From positions 1,860,001 to 1,924,000 of the forward strand of contig WACJ01000501.1 of the NCBI GenBank assembly GCA_008973525.1: a DNA stretch of 64,000 nucleotides, given 5' to 3'. This DNA comes from Stenopsyche tienmushanensis. Lineage: Eukaryota > Arthropoda > Insecta > Trichoptera > Stenopsychidae. Every line of letters starts with the position of its first letter. Within the stretch, counting starts at the first letter, position 1. The notes under the pieces were generated by a model. That model saw only the letters and a program-made list of their open reading frames with translations, made no database searches and had not been told where the DNA came from. A program made the position numbers and the translations under genes. Below are positions 1-11,800 of the stretch, piece after piece.

Positions 1-1462
1 TGATGCAATGAAGCTTATTAGAAATATTCATAGATGTCTATATAAAATTATAATAATATTTTTAAATGCATGCTTTTATTCCAATTATAGCTCTCAGATT
101 GATTATTAATATTATGATATGATTTTTACACTATTTTAAAATAGTATGAACATAGGTAAAATATTTGTTTGAATAAATGATTAATTTAAATTTGTATAAT
201 TATTCAATATTCGAACCCGCTGTGTTATTTTCCTGAATTGATGTAAGATGTCATTTTTAAATATTGTGATTTGGGCGCGTTCAAACAAAAAAAAATCTGA
301 CCATACTCTTTATTTGACAGATGTTAAATTAAATCGTCGGTCAGTGTTATAAATTATATTTTTATTGGCAAATTTGTATTTTAAATATATAATCAATGTT
401 CTTAAAATTGTAATATTTTTTTAATGTGAAGTTGGTCTGGACGTTTTCGTATTAAGCTCAAGTTTGAATCTTAGAAGTTAAATGAGAGAGGAGACTCTTA
501 GCCTGTGTCAGATTTTAGAACTTTTCAAGGTGTAGGCAATGAATAAGTAAAGAAAAAGTTTTCTGATCGTTCGACTTAATGAATTTATTAATTCTTCAAA
601 GTAAACGGATGGCGCATTTAATTAAAAAGCCTTATTAAAAGTGACACTGCAAAATTTTTGATTAAAATCGTATAAAACCGGCTTATATTATTGGATATTA
701 ATAAATTGAGATGAAATTGTCGGTGTTGGAGTTGAAGAAGTACATGTCGGATGGTCTGTGATGGAAGACGGGAGGGTTGAAGTGATTTAGCCACTTCTTA
801 GTAATCTAAGCTGGATAAATCTGGTGAGAGTCGAGACAGCTAATTTGTCTTTTCGAATGGATCAACCTGGTTTATGGATGACTGAGGATATATTTGTGAG
901 AAATGTGGTAGTTTAGCATTAGTTTTGTCATGTCACATGATCACGCTTTCTACTCTGCTACTTGGAAAATTTTATCGTGTCCAATGAATAAGAAATATTT
1001 GGGAAAGGTCGTCTTTTTCTTTATTTTAAGTACTTCTGAATAATGTATTAGGTTAAATTGAAAAGATCTACGGTTTGTTTCGTATGTATTTGACCTGAAA
1101 GACCACATGCTGACGCAGCAAGTCAATCAGAAAATGGGTTCGCAAGAACTTTGTTGTTTTAATAGTTCCAAAGTTAACTTTGATGCTGAAAGAATTTTAA
1201 ATTATCTGCTAAATATAACAAAAATTTACACAAAACGTCATAAAAATCATGAAATGTTTATAAGTTTAAGTCTAAAATGCTTAATTCTATCCTTGTTATA
1301 TTTAAATGCAATACTATTTAGTCAACAGTCCTCTGTATGATCGCTACTGAACTTATATGACAGAAAACATTAGGTTTTAACTGCTAAACAAACATATTTC
1401 AAATTTATTTCTAACGCCTATGACGAAAGAGCAGTCGCAGAATTCAAGCTGCTGAAAAGACA
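1..1462. other. AT-rich non-genic stretch
   Basis: No gene, RNA or recognisable element is visible. A 77-codon open frame at 1107-1340 (+) has no recognisable motif and is of a length expected by chance in DNA this AT-rich. A somewhat GC-richer patch near 720-900 has no identifiable content. Confidence 0.6.
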
Positions 1463-1873
1463 CAAGACAATTTATATTTTTTCATAATGTGAAGGGAGGG
1501 CTATCCGACCTTGCCCTTTAAAATTGCTGATTTCATAAACATACATAGAAAACTGTGAAGCTTTCAGAATGAAAATTGCTTTGGAGTCCTTCACGTACAG
1601 GTAGTATCGCGTTTATAATTAGCAATTTTTCAGCACAAGGCCAAAACGGAATAACGACGGTCGATGCTGATTTTGATGTCTCGAAATTAATATGTATTTT
1701 ATGGTAATTTCAGTTGAACAAATTGGTTCATCACATGTTTCTTGATTGGAAATTCAGCAAAGCCAAACGAAAAAATGCGAAATAAATTCGAAAAAAGGCA
1801 CATTCAATGTTTTCATATGAAATGTCCGATTTTCAGCAAATTATTAATGTTCAGTCATTGTACCCATAATGAA
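1463..1873. repeat. Direct-duplication segment, copy 1
   Basis: This ~410-bp segment recurs in the same orientation at 7195-7612. Long exact blocks are shared, for example the stretch around 1655-1710 against 7390-7445, including a 20-base run beginning attaatatgt. The copies differ by scattered substitutions and small indels; one is an extra tcggtgag-like insertion in copy 2 near 7350. Neither copy has an intact frame matching the other, so a local segmental duplication or a low-copy transposon fragment is more likely than a gene. No terminal repeats are visible. Confidence 0.7.
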
Positions 1874-2195
1874 GTAGCAATAGTTTTTCGAAGTAAAACT
1901 TCTATAGGAATAGTAAGGTAAATTGGCTTGAAAGTCACGGAAAATGAAACTCCAAGTAGTAGTTGCTCGAAAAGCGAAGGAGAATCGATTGTAGTGTGTC
2001 CTTGTCGTCTTCCTCCCGACAATCGGGAAGGTTAGCTTTATAGATGTCGCTGGTGTCTAGGATATGGCATGGTGGGATATGATCCTTGTAAAGCCCTATC
2101 CTAGACAGGCCCTATTTTACGAATTGATGCCTTATCGTTGATGCCGGTGATGAGATAATTGTCAGGAAACTGAGCATCTTCAAGCAAAATTCTCC
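1874..2195. other. Non-genic, unidentified
   Basis: No gene is seen. The moderately GC-rich part after 2000 may be upstream retrotransposon sequence belonging to the reverse-transcriptase remnant that follows, but no reading frame could be followed. Confidence 0.4.
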
Positions 2196-2700
2196 TCTCA
2201 AAGTGTGTATTGTGCGCATACGCAGACGACCTCGCGCTGTTGGCGAAGAAAAGGCTTGAAGATCCACATCGAGACCCTGGCCAGCGACGCCTTAGATTGG
2301 ACCAGCGAATGGAGCCGATTGAACAGATTAACCTTCTAGACATCCAAATCGCAGGGTCTGTTGCCACATCTCGGGATACGCATGTGCGGTGACCTGATAA
2401 AATTTGTCAAATTGACCCTATACTTGGGGATAATTCTGGATAAGTCGCGGGAGTCCTGCCTACGAGGACATTTTTTTAAGCATCGCAGCATATATTGTGG
2501 GAGCGTGGTGTGAGCGTTTAGCTAATATGAGAACGAGTCTTGGTGAGTGATCCGCGCTCGTCTTTCATCCTGTTTATAAAAGCCTGTAGAATTGCCTGCC
2601 AGTGCCTGTTGGCGTACTGCCGGCGGATTTTGTGATATAGTGTTGGGGTGTGAAATTCCGCGCTGAAAACGGTAAAATCCCGATAATTGGTGATAGGGTC
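2196..2700 (+). pseudogene. Reverse-transcriptase remnant of an R1-like non-LTR retrotransposon
   Basis: Fragments of a non-LTR reverse transcriptase can be read in successive plus-strand frames. They are AYADDLALLA at about 2215-2245 (the catalytic YADD box), ALDWTSEW about 80 bases later in a shifted frame, YLGIILDKSR at about 2420-2450 (the usual motif after the palm), and VGVLPADF near 2605, which resembles the GVLPMDL segment of the intact R1-clade element at 8.8-12.1 kb. Frameshifts and stops separate the pieces, so the copy is dead and truncated at both ends. Family membership is inferred from motif order. Which R1-clade lineage it belongs to cannot be decided. Confidence 0.7.
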
Positions 2701-2819
2701 ACCTCTTAAGCTTCTTCCCTCGGTTAGGCAAAGCTGTCGCTAGTTCTTTTCGGATCATAGGACGTCCCTTTAAGGACATGTGATTTAAGATCTCGTTGCT
2801 TAGGTTTGAGCAATCACCG

Positions 2820-3110
2820 ACTTCGGAGTGTCCATGCAGAGATTCATTCATGGATGCAGACTATGTGAACATGTTTGGATATGGCGTCCGATCGCGAGGC
2901 ACTCTTTTGATATGTCAGCGGTCTGAAATTAGGACTGGTTGGATACGGAAGCCTTGTGTCCACTCCCTCCAATTTTAGGACATTTAGGGCTTTCTGTAAG
3001 AGTTTTGGAGAGAAATGTATCCCTCCGTATAGAAGTAGAGAAAGAGGGTATCCTTGCGGATATGGAATTTAATTTACGGTTTTGTCGTGGATCTGAATCC
3101 ATAGCACTCA
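2820..3110. repeat. Mariner-derived dispersed repeat, copy at 2.9 kb
   Basis: Contains the family hallmark tcagcggtctgaaa followed by ggactggttgga, then ccttgtg and an 'ttttaggacattt' block, as in the copies at 8.1, 21.1, 32.1 and 59.7 kb. The preceding stretch (gatgcagactatgtgaa, tgtttggatatggc) matches the region before the hallmark in the 32-kb copy. The longer copies run into mariner transposase sequence on the minus strand, so this is probably one end of a decayed mariner relative. No open frame survives. Confidence 0.65.
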
Positions 3111-4422
3111 TCCTATTCTTTTTACCGATGAGTTTAAATGTTTTTACACAGTGATCCATTTGAATCCCAGTCTTTGCGATGACTTCTCCATTATTTGCCG
3201 TGGATAATTAAAAAATAAAATAAAAAGAGTATGGACACAAACATTTGGGAATAAATTTGGGTTCCCAAATATTTATATGATTCAGCGATTTTCTGGAATA
3301 CACATTTGCTGATAAATTTATTTAGTTTTGTTAAGAAATCTTATGCAAATCTCAATGTTGCACAAAATAAAGCAAGGTTTCTTAAGCGAATGAATGTTGG
3401 GCAAGGATAAGGATGGGGGTGTTTCTTATCCACATATGAGGTATCAGAATAAATAATCGATTTGAGCGGCTTTTCGTGTAAGGTAAGGACCGTTAGGAGC
3501 AACATGTAATTTTTGCGTGGTTGTTGGGGCCTAACGATAATGAATTAAGACACCAACCAGGGCGCACGTGAGCAATCTCAATAGACAGTTGAGCCCCTCC
3601 CCGGGGGAGCAAGGAACTTTAATCTAAATAAATTACGCCCTTGAGGCGTCTCCGTCCGATTCTTTCGGCATCAGGTCCTGGTCCATGATCGATCTGAGGC
3701 ACCCTCTTCCACATTTCTCACCCTTGTCACTCGCTCCTCTTTGCACACGTTCCACACTCTTGACTGCGCTGCCCCGTAAATAATTGATATTAGCGTCGTA
3801 AAATGTGTTCCACAAATTCGGAGGCTGTATTCGATGTTGTACGAAATTTATCGCCGGGCATTTTGTTTTGTTATCTGCTCCCTTTTATTTTTTCGCCCGC
3901 CGAAAATGGTTATAAATAAAATTTTGGCCCATTGAATGCGGGGGGCGCTGTGCGAAAAACTCGCCCCCTTCTTCCCGGAAAAGATTATTATTAAATCCTC
4001 TCTGATCTATATCACGATTGAGTGAAATTTTTATCGTTTTTTATATTTTGGCCTGTCGAACGGATATCAATTCTGTTTATGTACGCAAAAAAGCAATAAA
4101 CCCCACAGTACTTAGCAGATGAGTATTCACATCTTTGCCGATACGAATGTAAATATTTACAAAATGCGTTAGGAACATATACGCAAAATGCGGGGATGGA
4201 ATGCGAGTTTAAGCCCTCCCCTAAAAGGATCCATTCAAATTCAAAAAGAAAACGAACAACTCTTCAATATCACGAATTTGTGAAGTTGAACTAAAACGGT
4301 CCATTAGTAAATATCCATTTCTAAACATTCAAACAATCAACCCTTTGACTGGTTTATTTTGATAAACGGAAGTTTGTTTGCTATCTTCCTCTATATTGAT
4401 CGGGCTGACATACGAAGATGAT
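3111..4422. other. Non-genic; GC-richer island at 3.5-4.0 kb
   Basis: No gene recognised. The part at about 3530-3990 is distinctly richer in GC than its surroundings and contains a 60-codon minus-strand frame (3633-3815) without a known motif. It could be an old exon, a regulatory element or a transposon scrap. The sequence alone does not decide. Confidence 0.4.
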
Positions 4423-5300
4423 TCAAATATAAGCCGGAATTTTGCTGTACAAATTTATTAGTGATATATAAAAATTCAAATGGATAAGAAGCTTATTGAT
4501 CCCATGATTAAAGAAAGAGTACGGCTGCTCCGAAAACCAATTGTGCACGTATTGTTCGATCGCAGCGCTGTCTTGAAATCGTTGTCCTCCTATCGCCTCG
4601 ATAAATACATGGTAGTCACATGGGGCCAAATCGGGACTGTAAGGTGGGTGTTCCCTTTATAATTTCGCGGAGAGAAGAACAGCTCAAATCTATTTTTCTT
4701 GGTATTTTGTCGCGATAAGCAGTCTTAGCATCATCTAGCAGCTGGCAGTAGTAGACGGCATTCACCGTCTGTTTGCCACATAGAAAATCAATCGATAAAA
4801 TACCTCTTAACTCCCAAAAAACCATAGTCATCAATTTTGATGTTGACTGTTAAGTTTTCGTCTTAATCGGCTCCTTCTCTCCTGGTTTACTATCAAGTTT
4901 TCTAGGGTGTAGTGGTGGACCCCAAGTTTCATCGCAGGTTACAATACGATCTAAAAAAGCCTCTCCTTATTAATAGCGTTTCAAAAAATCGCTGATAGAT
5001 GTCTTTCTGTGTATTCTTTTATGCTTCGCTGAGCAGACGTGGAACCCACCTTGTTGATATTTTTTTGTCTCCATTGGAATTGTTATAGATACATCCAACA
5101 TTAATATTCGCCACTGACATAATATAGTGTCGTAATGCGGGTATTGTCCTCTACGAGTTTACTCACGGCTCAAACGTTATTTTCATTGATGCTCGCTACA
5201 GGAGGCCGTTTATGACTTTCGTTCTGCACATTATTTCAACCTTCGCGGAACTTTTGGACCCAATCAAACATTTGGGTCTTAATTAGAGTAGCATATTAGC
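4423..5300 (-). pseudogene. Mariner transposase pseudogene (D,D34D family)
   Basis: Read on the minus strand, this is most of a mariner transposase with many frameshifts. In order it shows WVQKF-like sequence near 5260-5275, CDETW near 4936-4950 (first catalytic Asp kept), VFWELRGIL near 4795-4825 (the second catalytic Asp of FWD replaced by Glu), AVYYCQLLDDAK near 4725-4760, and DLAPCDYHVF near 4605-4635 (third Asp kept), then the usual C-terminal NWFSEQP and GINKL. A mariner transposase is normally about 345 residues, and the span fits a near-full-length but dead copy. The 3' end (4423-4530) matches the fragment at 61.39-61.50 kb. Mariner transposases cut and paste their own element at TA sites in the nucleus. 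Confidence 0.85.
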
Positions 5301-5689
5301 AGGTTATATTTGATTGTTTTTAAAGTTTGCTCTTCATATTGAGATTTGTTAGTTTAATTCAAAAGTATTTAGAACGAATAGGCTGAGAGTTGGTAGCATA
5401 AATTGAGGGTCATCTAACGTATGTGGATAATTTAATAGTTGTGTTCTAGCGTGTTTCTGGACTATCATTATAACAGTCTGATAACAGGGGATTGCAATTA
5501 AGTGATTCAAAATAATTTTTTTTTTATAAATTAGTAAAATAATTAATAATTTATATGTATTGCCAGACTATTAACTACTTGTTAAGATAGTACCAGATTG
5601 GTTCAAACTTGTTAAAACCAACTAGAAAATTATGTAAAAATATGGAATTAATACAATATGGCAAGTAAAAAAATGTTTACCATGCTAGT
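5301..5689. other. AT-rich non-genic stretch
   Basis: Nothing recognised. It may include the 5' terminal part of the mariner copy that precedes it, but no inverted terminal repeat could be paired. Confidence 0.5.
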
Positions 5690-5900
5690 TGTTATGACTA
5701 AAATCTATCTGTTCCTGCACGTGCATCGCTTCCTCTTCTTTCTTGCGTCTTCCCAAAGAAGAGAGAATGCAGATGTGCAAAAAACAAGAACAGAGAGTCA
5801 ACGATCGGCTTTAGCTGCGAGAAGAAGTATTCTTTCCGCAGGATCGTTTGTAATCTCGTGGCTGTAACTTCTTCTCGCGTTGAATATACGTTTGTAATAA
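5690..5900 (+). repeat. Divergent LTR-like repeat, copy at 5.7 kb
   Basis: Shares the block gtttgtaatctcgtggctgt, followed by aacttcttctcgcgttgaata, with the copy at 48.59-48.91 kb (tttgttatctcgtgactgta). Preceding similarities include a tcttcc-rich stretch and a gagaatgcagatg-like motif. The layout (a pyrimidine-rich stretch, then a conserved 3' part) resembles the solo LTRs elsewhere in the window, so a divergent LTR is likely. No open frame of note and no target-site duplication was found. Confidence 0.5.
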
Positions 5901-7194
5901 GCGTTGAAGAAAGATAAGTAATCCTCGCTAAGACGTCTTATTGGTGATTTTTTGGACGCCAAAGCGTCTGGAGGGTGTGGAAAGATAGGATCGTCTGCCC
6001 CAGTACTATCGGTCTTCAGCAGTTGGTTATCGAGACTTGCCACAATTAGCCATACTTTCCGCCTCTCTTTTCCGGCCACTCATAAATACCATCTGCTTCG
6101 CTTATTTGTCTTTCAATACATGCGTCAGCATTTTGTCTATTAATTTTATTTCCCCGTGGAGCTCCTGTTTCTGAATCCTGTCACCGAAAGTGATAAAGAA
6201 TCCTGATCTCCGTTGTTAATCAGAGCCAAAACGACATTCGGAGCCGCCCTGTACAACACTGTACTGTGGTCGCTTATTAAGCGATCACTCGCGGTTTTAA
6301 GCGCCTCTCCGGTGCGAATCTCGCGCATGAAGAACGCGGCTATCAAATCGCAGCGACGAAGATAGCGGACCGCTTTGTGTCAGCGAGGGGTTTAAGTTAC
6401 AAGTGCATTTGTGTTATCACTTGGCCATCTCCATCCTATTGTGTTTCTGTAACGCATCAATATTTTTTTTAAATCAAGATTTAAAATTAGGATGTACTTT
6501 GATTAATTAAATGACAGATAGGAACGTATCTCATAAAATATAAATTCATTTTCACATGGCCCGCTGATGTAATGAATATAATGGGCCAAATTAAGACACT
6601 TCGAATATAGTCTTACAATTAAGAGGGAATATAATTGGGATACGCCAAGATCACAACTAAATAACAAGACCGAGTGGGGAATGAGCAACTGTAACAAATT
6701 GAAATGTCGTACACGGGGGCCGTATCGAATATTCGTCGTCGTGTCAGATACAACAGGAAGTATCGAGTGAGGCCCCCAAGACAAGATCGTTGTTTTTAAG
6801 TAATTAGGGAGGGAATTTGTGAATGTTTTGGGGAAATTCAATCAGTCGGTATGATATTGGGAAGGTGGATGGGTTGAGAGCAGAGTCCTCCGCGAGTGAT
6901 AACGCACGCACGGCGATGGAGCCGGAATCTGGTTTGGGGGCGCGAAGAAGGGTGTTGGCCGACACCCTCATCGATCAGCCGGTGCCTTTGATGTTTATCG
7001 AATTTGCCTTCACAAAAGCACCTATAAATACGGTGCGTTATTAACTAAAACGTTGCCTAACGAAGTTTACGATTGTATACAAAAAGGTGGGAATAAATCG
7101 ATTGAATCAGTCAATAACACAGCCTAATCGCCCCGAAACGTTTTGGGGGGTCTATTGTGATGCCGTGCGAACATGTCGACGCCACTCCGATGTT
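5901..7194. other. Non-genic; GC-rich islands and an imperfect hairpin
   Basis: No recognisable gene. GC-richer patches lie at 5930-6080, 6150-6390 and 6840-7020. Small open frames there (for example minus strand 6146-6346 and 5798-6079) have no known motif. A near-perfect 18-base inverted repeat lies at about 6950-6967 (gggtgttgg against ccgacaccc, one mismatch). The region may hold regulatory DNA or transposon fragments. Confidence 0.4.
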
Positions 7195-7612
7195 AATTTA
7201 TATTTTCTCATAATGTGGGAGGAGGGCAATCCGACCTTGCCCCTTTCAAATGGCTAATTTCATAAACATACGGGAGAAAACTCTGAAGTTTCCAGAATGA
7301 AAATTGCTTTGGAGCCCTCCACGTACAGGTAGAATCGCGTTTACAATTAGCTCGGTGAGCAATTTTTCAGCACAAGGCCAAAATGGAATAACGACGGTCG
7401 ATGGTGATTTTGATGTCTCGAAATTAATATGTATTTTATGGTAATTCCAGTTTAAAAAATGGTTCATCGAAGAGATTGACAATCAGATGTGTTTTGATTG
7501 GAAATTTAGCAAAAGACCAAATGAAATGCTTTCATATGAAATGTCCGATTTTCAGCAATTCGTAATTGTTCAGCCAATGTACACATAGTCATCAATTGGT
7601 CGGAAAGAGACG
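7195..7612. repeat. Direct-duplication segment, copy 2
   Basis: Second copy of the segment at 1463-1873, in the same orientation and about 5.7 kb away. A minus-strand frame (7246-7482) is open here but interrupted in copy 1. There is no sign of terminal repeats. The identity, clearly high by eye, suggests a duplication that is not very old. Confidence 0.7.
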
Positions 7613-8109
7613 GATAATAATTTGCAGTTGTAAAACAACCATTATATATTTTATTATATATTACACAAACACACGTCTATTTTTTAAATAATTTAATTAC
7701 TTGAATAGGTTGAAGATATTTAACATATCACTCAATGAGTTCGAAGAATGACTAATGAAACAGCAAAAACTATCATCATCTGTCTGTCAGAACTGTCATC
7801 AACATAGTCTTCTTCAAGACCAATGCATTCATTTCAACGCTTTTCTAACATTTCGATCCCTTTTTGTAGAACGATTTATCTTTCTCTGGAGCATTCTTTT
7901 TAAGTCTGCAAACAGGTAGTAATCGGGACCCGGTCGAGAGTTGTACGTGGTTTTTATTTTACTTGATCTACTTTGCATTAATCAACACTGATTGACTTTG
8001 TCCGTCTTTATAATATATACTAAGTTCTCTAATCTCTATTTTTTTCGTTATTGCTCAAACATAATAATGACAACAATATTTTTGACCGATTGTAAAATTT
8101 AAACAGTTT
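7613..8109. other. AT-rich non-genic stretch
   Basis: No gene or repeat recognised. Confidence 0.5.
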
Positions 8110-8398
8110 ACTCGTCATGTCAGCGGTCAAAAAAGCGGACCGGTTGGACAAACAAACATTGTGGCTATTTCGTTCTCTTTTTGGGCTCTTTGGGGCATTT
8201 TTTATGATCTGTACGATCATGGAAGCTCCTTCAAAGGCTAACTTACATACATGGCTCGTGCTAAATGAGGTTGCGAACGATATTTATCTATCTCACTAAT
8301 TTATACTGTTATCCTAGCTAGTTTTTAAGTTACAAAATCTGCAGGACCAATAAGCAGCTCGGGTCGGTGGAGGGTCCCCATGTTCATTTGTCTCGTAA
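8110..8398. repeat. Mariner-derived dispersed repeat, copy at 8.1 kb, interrupted by a retrotransposon
   Basis: Starts with the family hallmark (gtcagcggtc, gcggaccggttggacaaaca, cattgtgg). It continues through the 'tatgatctgtacgatcatgg' block seen at 21.2 and 32.25 kb to the ggagggtccccatgttcatt block, which matches 21.46 and 32.32 kb. The similarity stops at tttgtctc (8391-8398), where homopolymer and the R1-clade element begin. In the 21- and 32-kb copies the next sequence is mariner transposase on the minus strand, so the retrotransposon appears to sit in, or abut, a decayed mariner. Confidence 0.7.
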
Positions 8399-8680
8399 GA
8401 GAAAAAAAAAAAAAAAAAAAAAAAAGGGGGACGGGGGGGCCCACCCACACCCGAGCATGTACCCAAGGTCGAGTAAAAAACGACCTTATGACAGCCCGCA
8501 CATCTAACAACACTAATTTAGTGTAAAACTAATTTAACGTCCCCCTGGAGGAACCAACTTCTGCTCAATCTGGTGACCGAGCGCAATGCAAAGCGCGAAA
8601 CCATAAAGGGGATATAATGAGAAAAAAAATAAAATAATAATAATAATAATAAAATAAAATAAAAAATTAAAAAATGAAGG

Positions 8681-8711
<31 letters not shown>

Positions 8712-8843
8712 TAAAATTAAAATAAGAAAAACAAAAAAAAAGAAAAGGGGTCAGCCGCGCGGCTGCACGCTGTAAATGTAGACGAGCTTCTGAGCTTCCC
8801 ATCTTAATCTTCCATCTTATCTCAATGTGGGTGTGACTCTACT
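8399..8843 (-). other. 3' region of the R1-clade element, with homopolymer tracts
   Basis: On the plus strand this contains A24 at 8402-8425, a G-rich stretch to 8440, an aat-repeat tract at about 8626-8665 and A29 at 8681-8709. In the element's sense these are T tracts, the opposite of a normal poly(A) tail. No conventional 3' poly(A) is visible at the element's end. The segment 8427-8625 is unique in the window. Either the element has an unusual T-rich 3' UTR, or one or two small retroposed sequences with plus-strand poly(A) tails have landed here. Confidence 0.5.
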
Positions 8844-11800
8844 TTACTCGACGGTACTAGCCCCGACAGCCTCTGGAGCGGACCAGTGCTTGGCGTAGTA
8901 GCCGCCGTCGACGCATTTCGCGCCAAAGCTTTCGCAAAATGTATTGAAGGCGCTGAGGGCGCCGGGACGGGTCACCAGATCTTTGTGTCCTACTGGCCCC
9001 TCACATGGCCCACGAACACGGCACAGAAGCGCCTCCCGCTCAGCCCCCATGCCTTCGCACGACCACAGAATATGTTCTGCGTCCATGCTCGGTGCAGTGC
9101 ACGGGCAATCTGAGCGATCCGACAGCCCAAGTCCCATTAAGTGGGCACTAAAATGGCCGTGACCCGTTAGGAATTGTACCATCCAATGATTAGGCGCGAT
9201 GCCCTTGTACTTAAGCCTCCTCTCGACGGAGTCGAAGAACCGGAACAAGTGGCGGCCACTTGTTGAATTGGACCACCTGTCCTGCCACGTTCTTGTAGCT
9301 GCGTCCTGAGCCCATTTCCTCAGCGACGTCTTATCAATAATCTCCGCTGCCTCCTCCGCTGTAAGGAATGAGTCGCCGACTTTCACTGCGTGGCCCTTCC
9401 GCCATCTGTACACTGCAGCCATTACCTGAAGTTTCAGGTCCATCGGGAGGACTCCCGCCAAGACCGGTAGGCTGTCCGTCGCCACCGTTCGATAAGCTTT
9501 CGTCAGCCGCAGCAGCGGCGAGCGCTGCGCCGAGTTGAGTCTCCGCGATGAGGTTAGCGTGGGGCTGGACTGACCTGGTCGCCCCAGTTTGTGAGCCCAT
9601 GCACCAGCACCGTACGTCACGATGCTGACGTACAGGGCCTGATATGCTGTGCGCATGCTGCGCCCACTGAGGCCCCAATCGGCGCCTGCTAGTCGCGACA
9701 TTCTCCCGAAGACGTTGAGGGCCTTTTTTGAGGCCTCACTGACATGTTGCCCGAATCTGCAACCCCTCTCGATGGTGACTCCCAAGTAATTGACGGATTC
9801 CTTGAATGGAATCCGTGTTCCACCCATGTTGATTCTTGGAACCGAGTTCTTCTTGAGTCTGTCGCTTCTAGATCCCCCCTCGAGCACCAGTCCCACGGAC
9901 TTACTCGGGGCAAAGGTCAGTTTGTTCAAGACGCTCCAGTCCCAGAGCGTCCGTACTGCCTCGTTTCCTCTTCTACCTGCCTCTCTTGCTGAGTTGGCAG
10001 CGACTGTTAAGGTGAGGTCGTCAGCGTAGGCAATCAGTTCACATCCGCTCGGTAGTTGCAGCTCGAAGATGTCGTTTAGCAGAACGTTCCATAGCAGTGG
10101 TCCAAGAACGGAGCCCTGGGGGCAGCCTTTCGTTAGTTCTCTGTGAACCAGCTCCCCCCCCGCCTGCGCGATTATCTGTCTATCAGAGAAGTAGCTCCGT
10201 ATAAGACCGATGATGTTAGGCTGCACGCCATCTCTTCGCAGCTTAAGTAGGACCATCGGCCACCACGCGTTGTCAAAAGCTCCCTGAAAGTCAAGAAACA
10301 GGGCGAAAACGTATTTATTCTTCCCCCTGTTCTCTTCAACCGTTTCCAGAACTCTGCCGATAGCGTCCACTGTGGATCTGCCAGGTCTGAACCCGAACTG
10401 TCTTTCCGAGAGCGGATTAATGCCCTCGTAGACAAGGTTTAGCCGGTCTGCTATTATTTTTTCGAGTATCTTGCCGAGGATCGGCAGAAGTACAATGATT
10501 CTATAGGCCTTCGGGTCCCACGGTGGTTTATCTGATTTGGCTTTTGGAAGCGCAATGGCCAGCCCGATCTTCCAGCATTTGGGGAAGACCCCGCTTCTGA
10601 AGCACTCTTGAAAGGTGTGGCACAGGTCCAAGTCGATTTTTTCGTATGCTCTCCTGATGATTCTGCCATCCAATCTATCAGGTCCTGGGGTTTTCTTCGG
10701 ATTGAGGTGTCGGACAATGTCCTCGATTTCCTCTGCGTCGGGGATGGCCGCCTCCGGGCCCTCGGGGGCGCTCTCGGACTCTCTTCTGATCAGCTTATGT
10801 ATTGGAAGGTCCTCACTTGACACGTCGTGCGGGAGGAGCGCGTCCAGTAGAAATCGCATTGACTGCGGGAGGGTCGTCGCTGTAGTGCCGCTTCGAGGGT
10901 CACGAATGCCCGCGCACACTGACTTACGTCCCATTGCAACTGCCTTGTAGGCGGGGCCCCAAGGTCCAGTTTTGCTTTGGTCGTTGACAAACTCTCGCCA
11001 TGATTTTAGTTTTGCCGCTCCTATGCTTTTTCGGTACTCGGACGCCAGCCGAGCTCTCTCCTTCCGCAGGTGCACCACCTCCAATGAGCCGTTCTTCCTG
11101 GCCTCTTGCCATTTGCGTCGAGCCCTTCGGAGGAGTGCTCTCTGGAGTGAAATTTCCGCACTCCACCAGGGAGGCTGCACCATTCTCGATTCAGCCGAAC
11201 GCCCAAGTCCGGACTCAGCCGCCTCAATGAGGGCGGCGTTTAGCGTCTCCGCGGCGTGGTTGGCCCCATGATTCCTGCTGATTTCTAGACAGTCGATGGT
11301 TGCCATTTTAGCTGCAAGTGGCTCGTCGATTTCTTCTATGTCCTTTCTGGATCGGAACCGTCTGGGTAAAGCTGGGTTCGGGTCGTGGTCGCTCCTTGCA
11401 ACACCGCGAGAAGTCAGCTTGAAAGTGATAAGATTGTGGTCGGAGCTGACAGCGTGCTCCACCACTCTCCATTCGGAGATGCTTCCGGCGATATCAGGAC
11501 TTGCCAGTGTCGCATCTATGTGACTCTCTCCGCCAGATCCGGAGAACGTGGGAGGGCTGTGTGGGTCATTAATTACTACCAGGCCCTGCCCGGTGACGAA
11601 CTCCTCCACAACCTTGATCCTCCTATTGTTGTATCCTCTTGCTGGGGGAGGGCCCCAAAGTGCGGACCTGGCGTTTGTGTCCGCGCCGATGATGATGTGC
11701 GGTTTGCGGCCCGTTTTTAACTCAGACATTGCCCGGTGCAGGCTGTCGATCATTTCATCTGGTTCGTCGGAATACTGAAAGTAGCTGGATATCACGTGTA

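Noticed and set aside
5798..6079. 93-codon minus-strand frame as a gag-like protein
   Set aside because: It overlaps the LTR-like repeat and has no gag motif or zinc knuckle.
8325..8802. Phe/Leu-rich minus-strand frames (62 and 94 codons) that look like membrane proteins
   Set aside because: They are translations of homopolymer and T-rich tracts at the retrotransposon's 3' end.
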